From positions 62,001 to 126,000 of the forward strand of contig NZ_MUKU01000003.1 in NCBI RefSeq assembly GCF_002081825.1: a stretch of DNA of 64,000 nucleotides, given 5' to 3'. Below the pieces are notes generated by a model. The model worked only from the letters and a program-made list of their open reading frames with translations, was not told where the DNA came from and made no database searches. This document shows, piece by piece, positions 33,637 through 42,025 of the stretch; position 1 is the first letter of the stretch; every line of letters begins with the position of its first letter. Both the position numbers and the translations under genes were made by a program. Source of the stretch: Chromobacterium haemolyticum. Its GTDB lineage: Bacteria; Pseudomonadota; Gammaproteobacteria; Burkholderiales; Chromobacteriaceae.

Positions 33637-33683
33637 ACAGCCACGGCCGCACTGCGCGGGACACGCGCGCAGGAGACGAAACA

Positions 33684-36440
33684 ATGACGAAACACACTAG
33701 CAGCCGACACAAGCTGAAAGGCTATGTCGCTACCCCTAGCGCAAAACAGGAAAAACCGGTCATCCGCGCAGTACAGGAAGCCGACAGCTCCGTAGAAGAA
33801 ACCCTGCAACGCGTACGCGGCCACGAAGACGGCCTGACCATGGCGGAGGCGCATCAGCGCTACGCCCAGTTCGGCCCCAACGAAGTGGCCCACGACAAGG
33901 CGCCGCACCCGCTGATTCAACTGGCGCAAGCCTTCAAAAACCCCTTTGTCGTCGTCCTGATGGTGCTAGCCGCCATCAGCTATTTCACCGACGTCTATTT
34001 CGCCGCTCCGGGCGACCAAGAGTGGACCGGCATCATCATCCTGCTGACCATGGTCAGCATCAGCGGCCTGCTGCGCTTCTGGCAGGAGTTCCGTTCCGCC
34101 AGGGCGGCGGAAAAGCTGAAATCGCTGGTGCGCAACACCGCCACCGTGCAACGACGTCCGGCCAACGGCAGCAGCCCAATCCGTCAGGAAATCGGGATGA
34201 GCGAGCTGGTGGTCGGCGATATCGTCCACCTGCAAGCCGGCGACATGATCCCGGCCGACATCAAACTGATCGAATCCCGCGATCTGTTCATCAGCCAGGC
34301 CGTGTTGACCGGCGAAGCACTGCCGGTGGAAAAGTACGACACTCTGGGCGCGGTGGCCGAGAAATCGGCCAATGGCCAGGCCAACGGCGATGCCGATCTG
34401 CTTGATCTGCCCAATGTCTGCTTCATGGGCACCAACGTGGTCAGCGGCAAGGCTTCCGCCATCGTGGTGGCCACCGGCACCGATACCTACTTCGGCTCGC
34501 TGGCCCGCAACGTGGTCAGCCACAAGCGCGTGGAAACCAGCTTCGACCGCGGCGTCAGCAGCGTATCCTGGCTGCTAATCCGCTTCATGCTGGTGATGGT
34601 GCCCGTGGTGTTCATGATCAACGGTCTGACCAAGGGCGACTGGATGTCCGCCCTCACCTTCGCGCTGGCGGTGGCCGTGGGCCTGACCCCGGAAATGCTG
34701 CCCATGATCGTGTCCGCCAACCTGGCCAAGGGCGCGGTGGCGATGGCGCGGCGCAAGGTTGTGGTCAAACGCCTGAACTCTGTGCAGAACTTCGGCGCAA
34801 TGGACGTGCTGTGCACCGACAAGACCGGCACCCTGACCCAGGACAAGATCATCCTGGAACACCATTACAATATCCATGGGCTCAAAGACGAGGGCGTGCT
34901 GCAACTGGCCTGGCTAAACAGCTTCCACCAGAGCGGCATGAAGAACCTGATGGATATTGCCGTGGTGGAACATGCCGACGAACTGGGCAACCGCGTCAAG
35001 CCCAGCGGCTACGACAAGGTGGACGAAATGCCGTTCGATTTCGTGCGCCGCCGGCTGTCGGTGATCGTGGAAAACCAGCGCGGCCGCCAGTTGATGATCT
35101 CCAAGGGCGCGGTGGAAGAAATGCTGGCCGTCTCCAGCCATGTGCAGGACGGCGAACAGATCAGACCGCTGACCACCGAGGAGCGCGCCGCCCTGCTCAA
35201 ACGCAGCCAGGATTACAACGCCGAGGGCTACCGCGTGCTGCTGGTCGCCACCCGCGACATTCCGGCCGAAGAAGCCAAGCGCAACTACAAAACCAATGAC
35301 GAGGCCCAATTGGTGGTGCGCGGCTTCCTGACCTTCCTCGACCCACCGAAGGACTCCGCCGCGCCGGCTATCCGCGCGCTGAAGGAATATGGCGTGGCGG
35401 TCAAAGTCCTGACCGGCGACAACCCCATCATCACCGCCAAAGTGTGCCGCGACGTCGGCCTCAGCCCCGGCGTGCCCTTGGTCGGCAAAGACATCGAGGC
35501 GATGGACGATGTGGCACTGTGCAGCGCGGTAAAACACACCACCATCTTCGCCAAGCTGACCCCACTGCAGAAGTCGCGGGTGGTCAAGGCCCTGCAGGCC
35601 AACGGCCATACCGTCGGCTTCCTCGGCGACGGCATCAACGACGCGCCGGCGCTGCGCGACGCCGACGTCGGCATCTCGGTGGATAGCGGCGCGGACATCG
35701 CCAAGGAGACCGCCGACATCATCTTGCTGGAAAAGAGCCTGATGGTGCTGGAAGAAGGCGTGATCAAGGGCCGGGAAACCTTCGGCAACATCCTCAAGTA
35801 CCTGAACATGACTGCCAGTTCCAACTTCGGCAATGTGTTCTCGGTGCTGGTGGCCTCGGCCTGGCTGCCGTGGGAACCGATGCTGGCGATGCACCTCTTG
35901 ATCCTGAACCTGATCTACGACGTGTCGCAGATGGCGCTGCCCTGGGACAAGATGGATCCCGACTTCCTGAAAAAGCCGCGCAAATGGGAAGCCAACAACA
36001 TCAAGCGCTTCATGCTGTGGATAGGCCCCACCTCCTCGGTATTCGACATCACCACCTATGCTCTGATGTGGACGGTGTTCGGCGCCGGCGCGGCCTACTA
36101 CGCAGGCCAACCGCACGGTGTCAGCGACGGCGGCGCCAGCATCATGCACTCCGGCTGGTTCATTGAAAGCCTGGTGTCGCAGACTCTGGTGGTACACATG
36201 CTGCGCACGCGCAAAATCCCCTTCCTGCAAAGCACCGCCTCGCTGCCGGTCCTGCTGTCCACCACGCTGGCCATCGCCATCGGCTGCTACCTGCCGTTCT
36301 CGCCGCTGGCGGAGAGCATAGGCTTCGTCAAGCTGGACCTCAGCTACTTCTGGTGGTTGCTGGCCACCATGCTCGGCTATATAGCACTGGCCCAGACGGT
36401 GAAAACCATCTACATCAAACGTTACAACCGCTGGTTCTGA
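33684..36440 (+). CDS. mgtA: Magnesium-translocating P-type ATPase MgtA
   Basis: A 918-residue P3B-type ATPase importing Mg2+ across the inner membrane. The start at 33684 has AGGAG eight bases upstream; the frame is open to 33000, but that part overlaps other genes. Landmarks: SVEETLQRVRGHEDGLTMAEAHQRYAQFGPNEV (N-terminal cation-ATPase domain), the actuator LTGEALPVEK, the phosphorylation site CTDKTGTLTQD with Asp at residue 379, the hinge VGFLGDGINDAPALRDADVGISV, and a C-terminal membrane bundle (NLIYDVSQMALPWDKMDP). Close in length to enterobacterial MgtA/MgtB. It closes the leader/ACT-like array and is followed by a strong terminator. Low-Mg2+ induction through the leaders is inferred. 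Confidence 0.95.
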   Translation: MTKHTSSRHKLKGYVATPSAKQEKPVIRAVQEADSSVEETLQRVRGHEDGLTMAEAHQRYAQFGPNEVAHDKAPHPLIQLAQAFKNPFVVVLMVLAAISYFTDVYFAAPGDQEWTGIIILLTMVSISGLLRFWQEFRSARAAEKLKSLVRNTATVQRRPANGSSPIRQEIGMSELVVGDIVHLQAGDMIPADIKLIESRDLFISQAVLTGEALPVEKYDTLGAVAEKSANGQANGDADLLDLPNVCFMGTNVVSGKASAIVVATGTDTYFGSLARNVVSHKRVETSFDRGVSSVSWLLIRFMLVMVPVVFMINGLTKGDWMSALTFALAVAVGLTPEMLPMIVSANLAKGAVAMARRKVVVKRLNSVQNFGAMDVLCTDKTGTLTQDKIILEHHYNIHGLKDEGVLQLAWLNSFHQSGMKNLMDIAVVEHADELGNRVKPSGYDKVDEMPFDFVRRRLSVIVENQRGRQLMISKGAVEEMLAVSSHVQDGEQIRPLTTEERAALLKRSQDYNAEGYRVLLVATRDIPAEEAKRNYKTNDEAQLVVRGFLTFLDPPKDSAAPAIRALKEYGVAVKVLTGDNPIITAKVCRDVGLSPGVPLVGKDIEAMDDVALCSAVKHTTIFAKLTPLQKSRVVKALQANGHTVGFLGDGINDAPALRDADVGISVDSGADIAKETADIILLEKSLMVLEEGVIKGRETFGNILKYLNMTASSNFGNVFSVLVASAWLPWEPMLAMHLLILNLIYDVSQMALPWDKMDPDFLKKPRKWEANNIKRFMLWIGPTSSVFDITTYALMWTVFGAGAAYYAGQPHGVSDGGASIMHSGWFIESLVSQTLVVHMLRTRKIPFLQSTASLPVLLSTTLAIAIGCYLPFSPLAESIGFVKLDLSYFWWLLATMLGYIALAQTVKTIYIKRYNRWF

Positions 36441-36463
36441 GCGCTGCCCGCCCGCGATCCCAA

Positions 36464-36486
36464 CCCCGCTCCGGCGGGGTTTTTTT
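36464..36486 (+). terminator. Intrinsic terminator after mgtA
   Basis: ccccgc-tccg-gcgggg followed by seven T residues, 23 bases after the mgtA stop codon: a classic strong intrinsic terminator closing the operon. Confidence 0.92.
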
Positions 36487-36561
36487 CGCGCGCCGCCCCG
36501 CCATTCACAGCCCGGACCCGGGCTGGCACAATCGCCCCTGCCCCTTCGATAAGGAAATCCC

Positions 36562-37086
36562 ATGCAACTGCCAACCCTGCGCCGCGCCCAGCAATGCTTC
36601 AAAAGCCTGCTCGCGCTTTCCATCGCCCTGTTCGGCCTCTTGGCCGCCAGCGGCAACCTCCTGGACTACGATAGCAACTGGCAGTTCGTGCGCCATGTGC
36701 TGGCCATGGACAGCATGGAACCCTGGTTTAACGGCCAGGCGCTGAAGGGACGCGCCATCACCCATCCCGGCTGGCAGCAAGCCGCCTATCTGGCCATCAT
36801 CGCCGGCGAGCTGGCCTTCGGTCTGATCTGCGCCTGGGGAGGCAGCGCCATGCTGCGCGGCGCGCTATGCGGACGCGAGGAGGCTTATCTGCGAGGCAAG
36901 ACGCTATTCACGCTGGGTTGCATTCCGGCGCTGCTGGTCTGGTACACCGGCTTTGCGGTGATAGGCGGCGAATACTTCGCCATGTGGGCCAGCCAGTGGA
37001 ACGGTCAGATGAAGGCCTACGCCTTCATCGGCTTCATCCTGCTAAGCCTGGTTTACCTGTCGCAGCCGGAAGCGGCGGAACGCTAG
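36562..37086 (+). CDS. DUF2165-family small integral membrane protein
   Basis: A 174-residue inner-membrane protein with four predicted helices: FKSLLALSIALFGLLAASGNLL, AAYLAIIAGELAFGLICAWGGSA, LFTLGCIPALLVWYTGFAVIGG and YAFIGFILLSLVYLSQP. The loop DYDSNWQFVRHVLAMDSMEPW is characteristic of DUF2165, whose function is unknown. AAGGA precedes the ATG. It lies between the mgtA terminator and an EAL-domain gene and has no evident partner. Confidence 0.88.
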   Translation: MQLPTLRRAQQCFKSLLALSIALFGLLAASGNLLDYDSNWQFVRHVLAMDSMEPWFNGQALKGRAITHPGWQQAAYLAIIAGELAFGLICAWGGSAMLRGALCGREEAYLRGKTLFTLGCIPALLVWYTGFAVIGGEYFAMWASQWNGQMKAYAFIGFILLSLVYLSQPEAAER

Positions 37087-37119
37087 CCCTCCCGGCAACG
37101 GCGGCGGCCCTCGTATATC

Positions 37120-38721
37120 ATGAACCATGCCGACTCCCCCATCAGCGCCATGATGTCCCGCCGCCTAACCCTGCCCGCCCGCATCAGCCGCTGGCTATTG
37201 ATCGGCGTCGCCGCGCTGCTGCCGCTGGCCGTCATCACCCCCATCGTCTATTGGCAGGAAAGCAACCGGCTGCGACAGCAGGCCACCCTGCAAACAGGTC
37301 AAGCGGAAAGCATGCTGGACTTGATGCTGGACTACGCGGCTCAGGCCGCCAACACCGTGGCCCCGCTGACCAAGCAGCCATGCCCGCAAATAGAACAAGC
37401 TCTGCGCAAACAAGTCACCATCGTGCCCTTCATCCGCAGCGTCACGCTGGAACGCGGCGGCATTCTCTATTGTTCCTCGCTGTTCGGCGTCTACCACAGA
37501 CAGATCTCGTCGCCGGACAAACCGCGCCCGGAAACCGAGCTGCGCTTGATGTCCGGCAACGAGTTGACGCCAGGCCGTCCGCTGATCATTTACCGCAAGC
37601 AAGCGGGGCCGACGGCCATCTACATCGCCATTGACGGCGTGCATCTGCAATTCAGCCTGGACATGGCCAGCGACTACAGCCCGGTTTACATGCGCGTGGG
37701 GCCGCTCTGGATAGGGCCGGATCACGCGGTGCACGCCAACCCCAGCCCGCCCTTCGACCTGATTACGATAGAACGCGCCTCCTCCCGCCACCCCTACACC
37801 CTGGTCAGCGGCTTCAACCACCACGACCTCTACCGCCAGATGGCCAGCAGCTACGAACTGGTCTTTCTCAGCATGGCGGCCTTGGGCCTGGTGCTGGCCG
37901 CCGCGCTGCACTGGCAACTAAGCCGGCCGGCTTCGCCCACCGTCGAACTGCAGCGCGCGCTGGACAACGGGGAATTCGAGCCCTTTTTACAGCCCGTGGT
38001 ACGTACCGACGGGCTGGGCTGGCAAGGCGCGGAAGCGCTGATGCGCTGGCGCCATCCGCGGGATGGCTTGATCCGGCCGGACCTGTTCATTCCACGCGCC
38101 GAGGACTGCGGCATGATCGTGCCGATGACGCGGCAGATGATGCGCCAGTTGGCGCGAACTCTGGGACGAAGCCGACTGCCGCCGCAGTTCCACCTGGGCA
38201 TCAACATCACCGCCGCCCATCTGCGCGACGACGCTTTGCTGGCCGACTGCCGACAGTTTCTCGCCCACTTCCCGCCGGGAGAGCTGAATCTGGTGCTGGA
38301 ACTAACGGAAAGAGAGATGGTGGAGCCCACTCCCGAGACCTGTGAACGGCTGGCGCGGCTGCGCGAACTAGGCGTGAAGATAGCGATAGACGATTTTGGC
38401 ACCGGCCACTCCAGCCTGGTCTATCTGCAACAGCTGCCGCTGGACGGCATCAAGATAGACAAGAGCTTCACCGCCAGCATCGGCGCGGACGCGCCGTCTA
38501 GCCACATCGTCGACAGCGTGACCGAGCTGGCGCACAAATTGAAGCTGGAAATCGTGGCGGAAGGCGTGGAGACCGAAGCCCAGCGCGCCTACCTGGCTCG
38601 TCTGGACGTGGGTTGGCTGCAAGGTTACCTGTTTGCGCGACCGATGCCGCTGCGCGAATTTCTGCAGCGTCCGGAGCTGGACGCCGCGCGCGCGGCGTCC
38701 AGCTCCGGCCCGGCGCTTTAG
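37120..38721 (+). CDS. CSS-motif/EAL-domain cyclic-di-GMP phosphodiesterase
   Basis: 533 residues: a membrane helix (~24-44), a periplasmic domain with Cys88 and the CSS motif (LYCSS, residues 117-120), a second helix (~245-267) and a cytoplasmic EAL domain. The EAL domain keeps the active motifs: EALMRWRHP, NITAAHL, ELTERE, DDFGTGHSSL, KIDKSF and AEGVET, so it should hydrolyse c-di-GMP. In the CSS family, disulfide formation by DsbA in the periplasm controls the phosphodiesterase. An alternative start at Met11/12 is possible. The 3' end overlaps the convergent MliC-like gene by four bases. Confidence 0.92.
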   Translation: MNHADSPISAMMSRRLTLPARISRWLLIGVAALLPLAVITPIVYWQESNRLRQQATLQTGQAESMLDLMLDYAAQAANTVAPLTKQPCPQIEQALRKQVTIVPFIRSVTLERGGILYCSSLFGVYHRQISSPDKPRPETELRLMSGNELTPGRPLIIYRKQAGPTAIYIAIDGVHLQFSLDMASDYSPVYMRVGPLWIGPDHAVHANPSPPFDLITIERASSRHPYTLVSGFNHHDLYRQMASSYELVFLSMAALGLVLAAALHWQLSRPASPTVELQRALDNGEFEPFLQPVVRTDGLGWQGAEALMRWRHPRDGLIRPDLFIPRAEDCGMIVPMTRQMMRQLARTLGRSRLPPQFHLGINITAAHLRDDALLADCRQFLAHFPPGELNLVLELTEREMVEPTPETCERLARLRELGVKIAIDDFGTGHSSLVYLQQLPLDGIKIDKSFTASIGADAPSSHIVDSVTELAHKLKLEIVAEGVETEAQRAYLARLDVGWLQGYLFARPMPLREFLQRPELDAARAASSSGPAL

Positions 38722-39062
38722 CGCCGGCTTTCCTTGCAGTCGTCCAGTAATACCTTGTCGGTGATTTCGTCGCGCAGCGTGCCTTCCGGCCCCTTGGTCC
38801 ACCAGCTGTATTGCTCGGCTGCGTATTTGGCGCCGGAACCGGACACCACATTGCTCAACAACATGGCTTTGCCCTTGATCGGCAATACCGCGAAACTCTG
38901 CCCGTTCTTGACGTTGTAATACTTGACCGCCAACTTGGCGCCACCGGCGCAAACGTAGTTGACGACCTGGCGCTGACCAGCCTGGATCTCCGGCAAGGTA
39001 AGCGGTTTGGCCAGCGCGACGGCGCTGCTCAGGGTCAGCGCGGCAAACAAGATGGATTTCAT
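38718..39062 (-). CDS. MliC-family C-type lysozyme inhibitor
   Basis: A 114-residue secreted protein: signal peptide MKSILFAALTLSSAVALA, then the MliC fold (VNYVCAGGAKLAVKYYNVKNG, AMLLSNVVSGSGAKYAAEQYSWWTKGPEGTL). The SGSGAKY and YxWWTKG motifs line the lysozyme-binding site in MliC/PliC proteins, and the Cys in YVC pairs with the late Cys in DDC. No lipobox is seen, so it is probably a soluble periplasmic (PliC-like) form. It converges on the EAL gene with overlapping stop codons. Confidence 0.85.
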   Translation of the reverse strand: MKSILFAALTLSSAVALAKPLTLPEIQAGQRQVVNYVCAGGAKLAVKYYNVKNGQSFAVLPIKGKAMLLSNVVSGSGAKYAAEQYSWWTKGPEGTLRDEITDKVLLDDCKESRR

Positions 39063-39146
39063 GGTTCAACTCCTAGAATGACGAACTGCGGCTTGCTCTT
39101 GGCAAATGGGGATAGACCGGGCTCTCTCGGTTTTGTTCAGCGCAGC

Positions 39147-39803
39147 TCAGCGGGCGCCCGCCTCCGCCAGCATGGCGGCAACGCCGGACAGCCCCCGGCG
39201 GCGAGCATGTTGCAAGGCGGTTACACCGTCGCGATCCGCCAGATTCAGATCCGCCTTGGCCGCGATCAGTTGCCGGACGATGTCGCGATGCTGCGCGCTG
39301 TCCGCTCCCAAAATCGCCACTTCCAGCAAGCAGGTCCAACCCAGCTGGTTTACGTGATTGAGCTTGACCCCCGCGGCAATCAATTGCCGCGTCGCTTCCG
39401 CGTGGCCTCGTTCGCAGGCGGGGATCAACGCCGTGCCTTGATAACGATTGGTGCTGGCCAGGTCCGCACCGTACCGCAGCATCATGCCCAGAATCTCATT
39501 CCTGCCCTGGGCGCCGGCCAATAGATAGGGACTGTCCTGCTGCTTATCCTTGGCGTTCACATCCGCGCCACCCTCCATCAACAAGCGCGCCGCCTCCGGA
39601 TGATTGCCCCAAGTCGCCAGCAGCAAGGGCGTGCGCTGGCGGGCATCGCGGATATCCACCGGCGCGCCCGCGCGCAACAAGCGCCGCACTTCAGGCGCGT
39701 CCCCACGGCCGGCCGCCGCCAATAAGGCTTGGCCGCCGTCGGCGCCGGCGGGGAGGGAGACGGCCAAAACCATCGATAACAGGATTTTCACTTGCCAATG
39801 CAT
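39147..39803 (-). CDS. Secreted ankyrin-repeat protein
   Basis: 218 residues; the start at 39803 has AGGAG upstream and gives a signal peptide (MHWQVKILLSMVLAVSLPAGA). About five ankyrin repeats follow (GDAPEVRRLLRAGAPVDIRD, QRTPLLLATWGNHPEAARLL, GADVNAKDKQQDSPYLLAGA, GTALIPACERGHAEATRQLI, GVTALQHARRRGLSGVAAML). It resembles periplasmic ankyrin proteins of Gram-negative bacteria; the partner is unknown. It lies between the MliC-like gene and serC on the same strand. Confidence 0.85.
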   Translation of the reverse strand: MHWQVKILLSMVLAVSLPAGADGGQALLAAAGRGDAPEVRRLLRAGAPVDIRDARQRTPLLLATWGNHPEAARLLMEGGADVNAKDKQQDSPYLLAGAQGRNEILGMMLRYGADLASTNRYQGTALIPACERGHAEATRQLIAAGVKLNHVNQLGWTCLLEVAILGADSAQHRDIVRQLIAAKADLNLADRDGVTALQHARRRGLSGVAAMLAEAGAR

Positions 39804-39883
39804 TGCCTTCTCCTCGCTCAATTCAAACGATTAAAATGGGAGCGCCACCGTAGCGTGGCATGCCGCGCCAGCGGGATAAAAAC

Positions 39884-39907
39884 AAAGCCCGCCGGCCGGC
39901 GGGCTTT
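39884..39907 (-). terminator. Intrinsic terminator after serC
   Basis: aaagcccgccggccggcgggcttt is a perfect 24-bp palindrome; on the minus strand it is followed by a U-rich stretch (tttgttttta counting from the stem end). It lies 21 bases after the serC stop codon. Confidence 0.85.
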
Positions 39908-39927
39908 GACGACGCTGAGGCGAAAAC

Positions 39928-41016
39928 TCAGCCGTGCATGCGGGCGAAGTCCTGCATGAAGTTAGCCAGCGATTTGACGCCCTCTATCGGCATCGCATTG
40001 TAGATGGAGGCGCGGATGCCGCCCACCGCGCGATGCCCTTTCAGCTGGATCAAGCCGTTCTTGCGCGCTTCCAGCAGGAAGGTTTCTTCCAGCCCTTCAT
40101 CCTTGAGCCGGAACACCACGTTCATCCGCGAGCGGAACGGCGCGTCGATATGGGTGTGGTAGAAGCCTCCGCTGGACTCGATCACATGATTGAGCAGTCC
40201 GGCCTTCTCCTCGTTGCGCGTGGCGATGGATTTGACGCCCCCCTGTTCCTTCAGCCATTTGAACACCAGGCCGGAGATGTAGATCGGAAAGGTAGGCGGG
40301 GTGTTGTACATCGAATCGGCGTCGGCGTGCACCTGGTAATTGAGCATGGTGGGCAGGTCGGCGCGGGCCTTGCCCAGCAGATCTTCGCGCACGATCAGCA
40401 CCACTAGGCCGGACGGACCGATGTTCTTTTGCGCCCCGGCGTAGATCAGGCCGAACTGGCTGACGTCCACCTCCCGCGACAGGAAGTCCGAGGACATGTC
40501 GCAAACCAGCGGCACGTCCGGCAGACTTTGCGGCACGAAGGGGAATTGCAAGCCGCCTATGGTCTCGTTGGAGGTGTAATGCAGATAGGCCGCCTTGGGG
40601 TCGCGCTGCCAGCCGGCTTCGTCCGGCACGTAGGCGAAGTTGCGGTCCTCGCTGCTGGCCGCCACATTCACCTTGGCGTAGCGACGCGCCTCTTTAATCG
40701 CCAGCTTGGACCAGTGGCCGGTATTGACGATGTCCACGCTGTCGCGCTCGCCCAGCAGGTTAAGCGGCACCTGGGCGAACTGCAGCGAAGCGCCGCCCTG
40801 CAGGAACAGCACTTTGTAGTTGGCGGGAATGCCCATCAACTCGCGCAGGTCGTGCTCGGCGTCATGGATGATTTCCATGAACTCCTTGCCGCGATGGCTC
40901 ATTTCCATCACGCACATGCCGGAGCCGTGCCAATCCAGCATTTCGCTTTGCGCTTCGGCCAGCACCTGATGAGGCAGCACGGCGGGGCCGGCGGAGAAGT
41001 TGTACACTTTGGCCAT
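39928..41016 (-). CDS. serC: Phosphoserine aminotransferase
   Basis: A 362-residue SerC. The start at 41016 (MAKVYNFSAGPAVLP) has AGAGG at seven bases; an ATG two codons upstream is less well placed. Signatures: FSAGPAVLP, LFLQGGASLQFAQVPLNLL, YTSNETIGGLQF, CDMSSDFLSR and the PLP-lysine region YAGAQKNIGPSGL. It converts 3-phosphohydroxypyruvate to phosphoserine (serine pathway) and makes 4-phosphohydroxythreonine for pyridoxal phosphate synthesis. It lies downstream of gyrA and two thioesterase genes, but a hairpin in the 104-bp gap suggests separate transcription. Confidence 0.97.
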   Translation of the reverse strand: MAKVYNFSAGPAVLPHQVLAEAQSEMLDWHGSGMCVMEMSHRGKEFMEIIHDAEHDLRELMGIPANYKVLFLQGGASLQFAQVPLNLLGERDSVDIVNTGHWSKLAIKEARRYAKVNVAASSEDRNFAYVPDEAGWQRDPKAAYLHYTSNETIGGLQFPFVPQSLPDVPLVCDMSSDFLSREVDVSQFGLIYAGAQKNIGPSGLVVLIVREDLLGKARADLPTMLNYQVHADADSMYNTPPTFPIYISGLVFKWLKEQGGVKSIATRNEEKAGLLNHVIESSGGFYHTHIDAPFRSRMNVVFRLKDEGLEETFLLEARKNGLIQLKGHRAVGGIRASIYNAMPIEGVKSLANFMQDFARMHG

Positions 41017-41083
41017 GTTCATCCTCTATTTGCGTTGACGGCCCTTGGCGCCCGCACCGGCGAACTCCGGGCCTTGGTATGCG

Positions 41084-41111
41084 AAGGCCCGATCGCTAAG
41101 CGCCGGGCCTT
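41084..41111 (-). terminator. Hairpin between thioesterase gene and serC
   Basis: aaggcccg and cgggcctt form an 8-bp stem with a 12-nt loop just after the thioesterase stop codon on the minus strand. The U-tract is poor (ttcg), so termination is probably partial. Confidence 0.4.
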
Positions 41112-41120
41112 TGTTATAGT

Positions 41121-41561
41121 TTACTGACTGAGCAGGAAGTGGGCTCTCGCCACGGCAACCGGTTTTCGCCGGTCTTCTTGCCAGGCTTCGATCAACACAT
41201 TGGCCACCCGCTTGCCCTGCTTGGTGATCTCGCACTTGGCGTACAGGGTTTGCGGCCGGCCCGGGCGCAGATAGTCCAGCGAAAAGTCGACGATCTTCGG
41301 CGTTTCCTGCGATTCGCGGATCCACATCAGATGCAGCATCGCCGCGCTCTCCAGAAAACCGCCGATCAGTCCGCCGTGCAGCGCCGGCAGGGCCGTATTG
41401 CCGACGTTGCGCTCGGCGAACGGCAACTGGAACAGCAACTCGCCGGCGTCGTCCTCGCCCAACTCCACCCCCATCAACTTGATATAGGGCAGCTCGTCCA
41501 CGATGAGCGCATAGGCCTTTTGATCCCGCAAGGCGTTGAAACGTTCCATGAAGCGGCTCAT
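41121..41561 (-). CDS. PaaI-like hotdog thioesterase (second of a pair)
   Basis: A 146-residue hotdog-fold protein: LPYIKLMGVELGEDDAGELLFQLPFAERNVGNTALPALHGGLIGGFLESAAM, IVDFSLDYLRPGRPQTLYAKCEITKQGKRVANVLIEAW. HGG in LPALHGGLIGGFLE marks the PaaI active-site region, although the usual catalytic Asp/Glu is represented only by the later Glu. The start at 41561 overlaps the preceding thioesterase gene by four bases, so both are translated together. It probably hydrolyses acyl-CoA; substrate unknown. Confidence 0.85.
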   Translation of the reverse strand: MSRFMERFNALRDQKAYALIVDELPYIKLMGVELGEDDAGELLFQLPFAERNVGNTALPALHGGLIGGFLESAAMLHLMWIRESQETPKIVDFSLDYLRPGRPQTLYAKCEITKQGKRVANVLIEAWQEDRRKPVAVARAHFLLSQ

Positions 41562-42025
41562 GCGGCGGCCTCCGGCAGCATCGGCGTGCGGCTGGATTCC
41601 CGCATGAAGGTGGCCACGCCGTGGGCGATCGGATCGCTGGGCGATTCGTGATAACACACGGCGCGGGTAAAGGCGATCTGGCTGGCCAGGCGGTAGCATT
41701 CCGCCCGGCAGAAGATAGGCTTTCCCGGCGTGGCCGCCTTTAGGTAGTCGATGCGCAGATCCAGCGTGGCGATGGTTTCCAGCTCAGGCAGATGCGCCAT
41801 CACCGCCACCGCGCTGCAGGTATCCACCAGCGAGGTGATCACCCCGCCGTGCAAAGTGCCGGTGGCCGGGTTGCCGACCAGGTCCTCACGCCAGTCCACC
41901 TTCAAGGTGGGCTTGCGCCCCTCGGTGCCGATGTATTGGAAACCCAGGGTGCGACAGTGCGGAAAGGAGACGAAAAGCTGGCTCATCGCCTCCAGCACTT
42001 CGGGATTGGCCGGCGTCGGAATCAT
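41558..42025 (-). CDS. PaaI-like hotdog thioesterase (first of a pair)
   Basis: A 155-residue PaaI-family protein: [93 protein letters not shown] holds the HGG loop and catalytic Asp typical of acyl-CoA thioesterases. Its ATG overlaps the gyrA stop codon by four bases and its stop overlaps the second thioesterase, making a tightly coupled gyrA-hotdog-hotdog unit. The link to gyrase is presumably only shared expression. Confidence 0.88.
   Translation of the reverse strand: MIPTPANPEVLEAMSQLFVSFPHCRTLGFQYIGTEGRKPTLKVDWREDLVGNPATGTLHGGVITSLVDTCSAVAVMAHLPELETIATLDLRIDYLKAATPGKPIFCRAECYRLASQIAFTRAVCYHESPSDPIAHGVATFMRESSRTPMLPEAAA

Noticed and set aside
33000-33683. In-frame N-terminal extension of mgtA
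   Set aside because: It overlaps ACT-like gene 3 and leader 4 in another frame, lacks a ribosome site and would add ~228 residues absent from MgtA proteins; AGGAG before 33684 marks the real start.
34914-36656. 580-codon minus-strand frame opposite mgtA
   Set aside because: Antisense of mgtA; the His/Gln/Val-rich translation has no family features and crosses the mgtA terminator.
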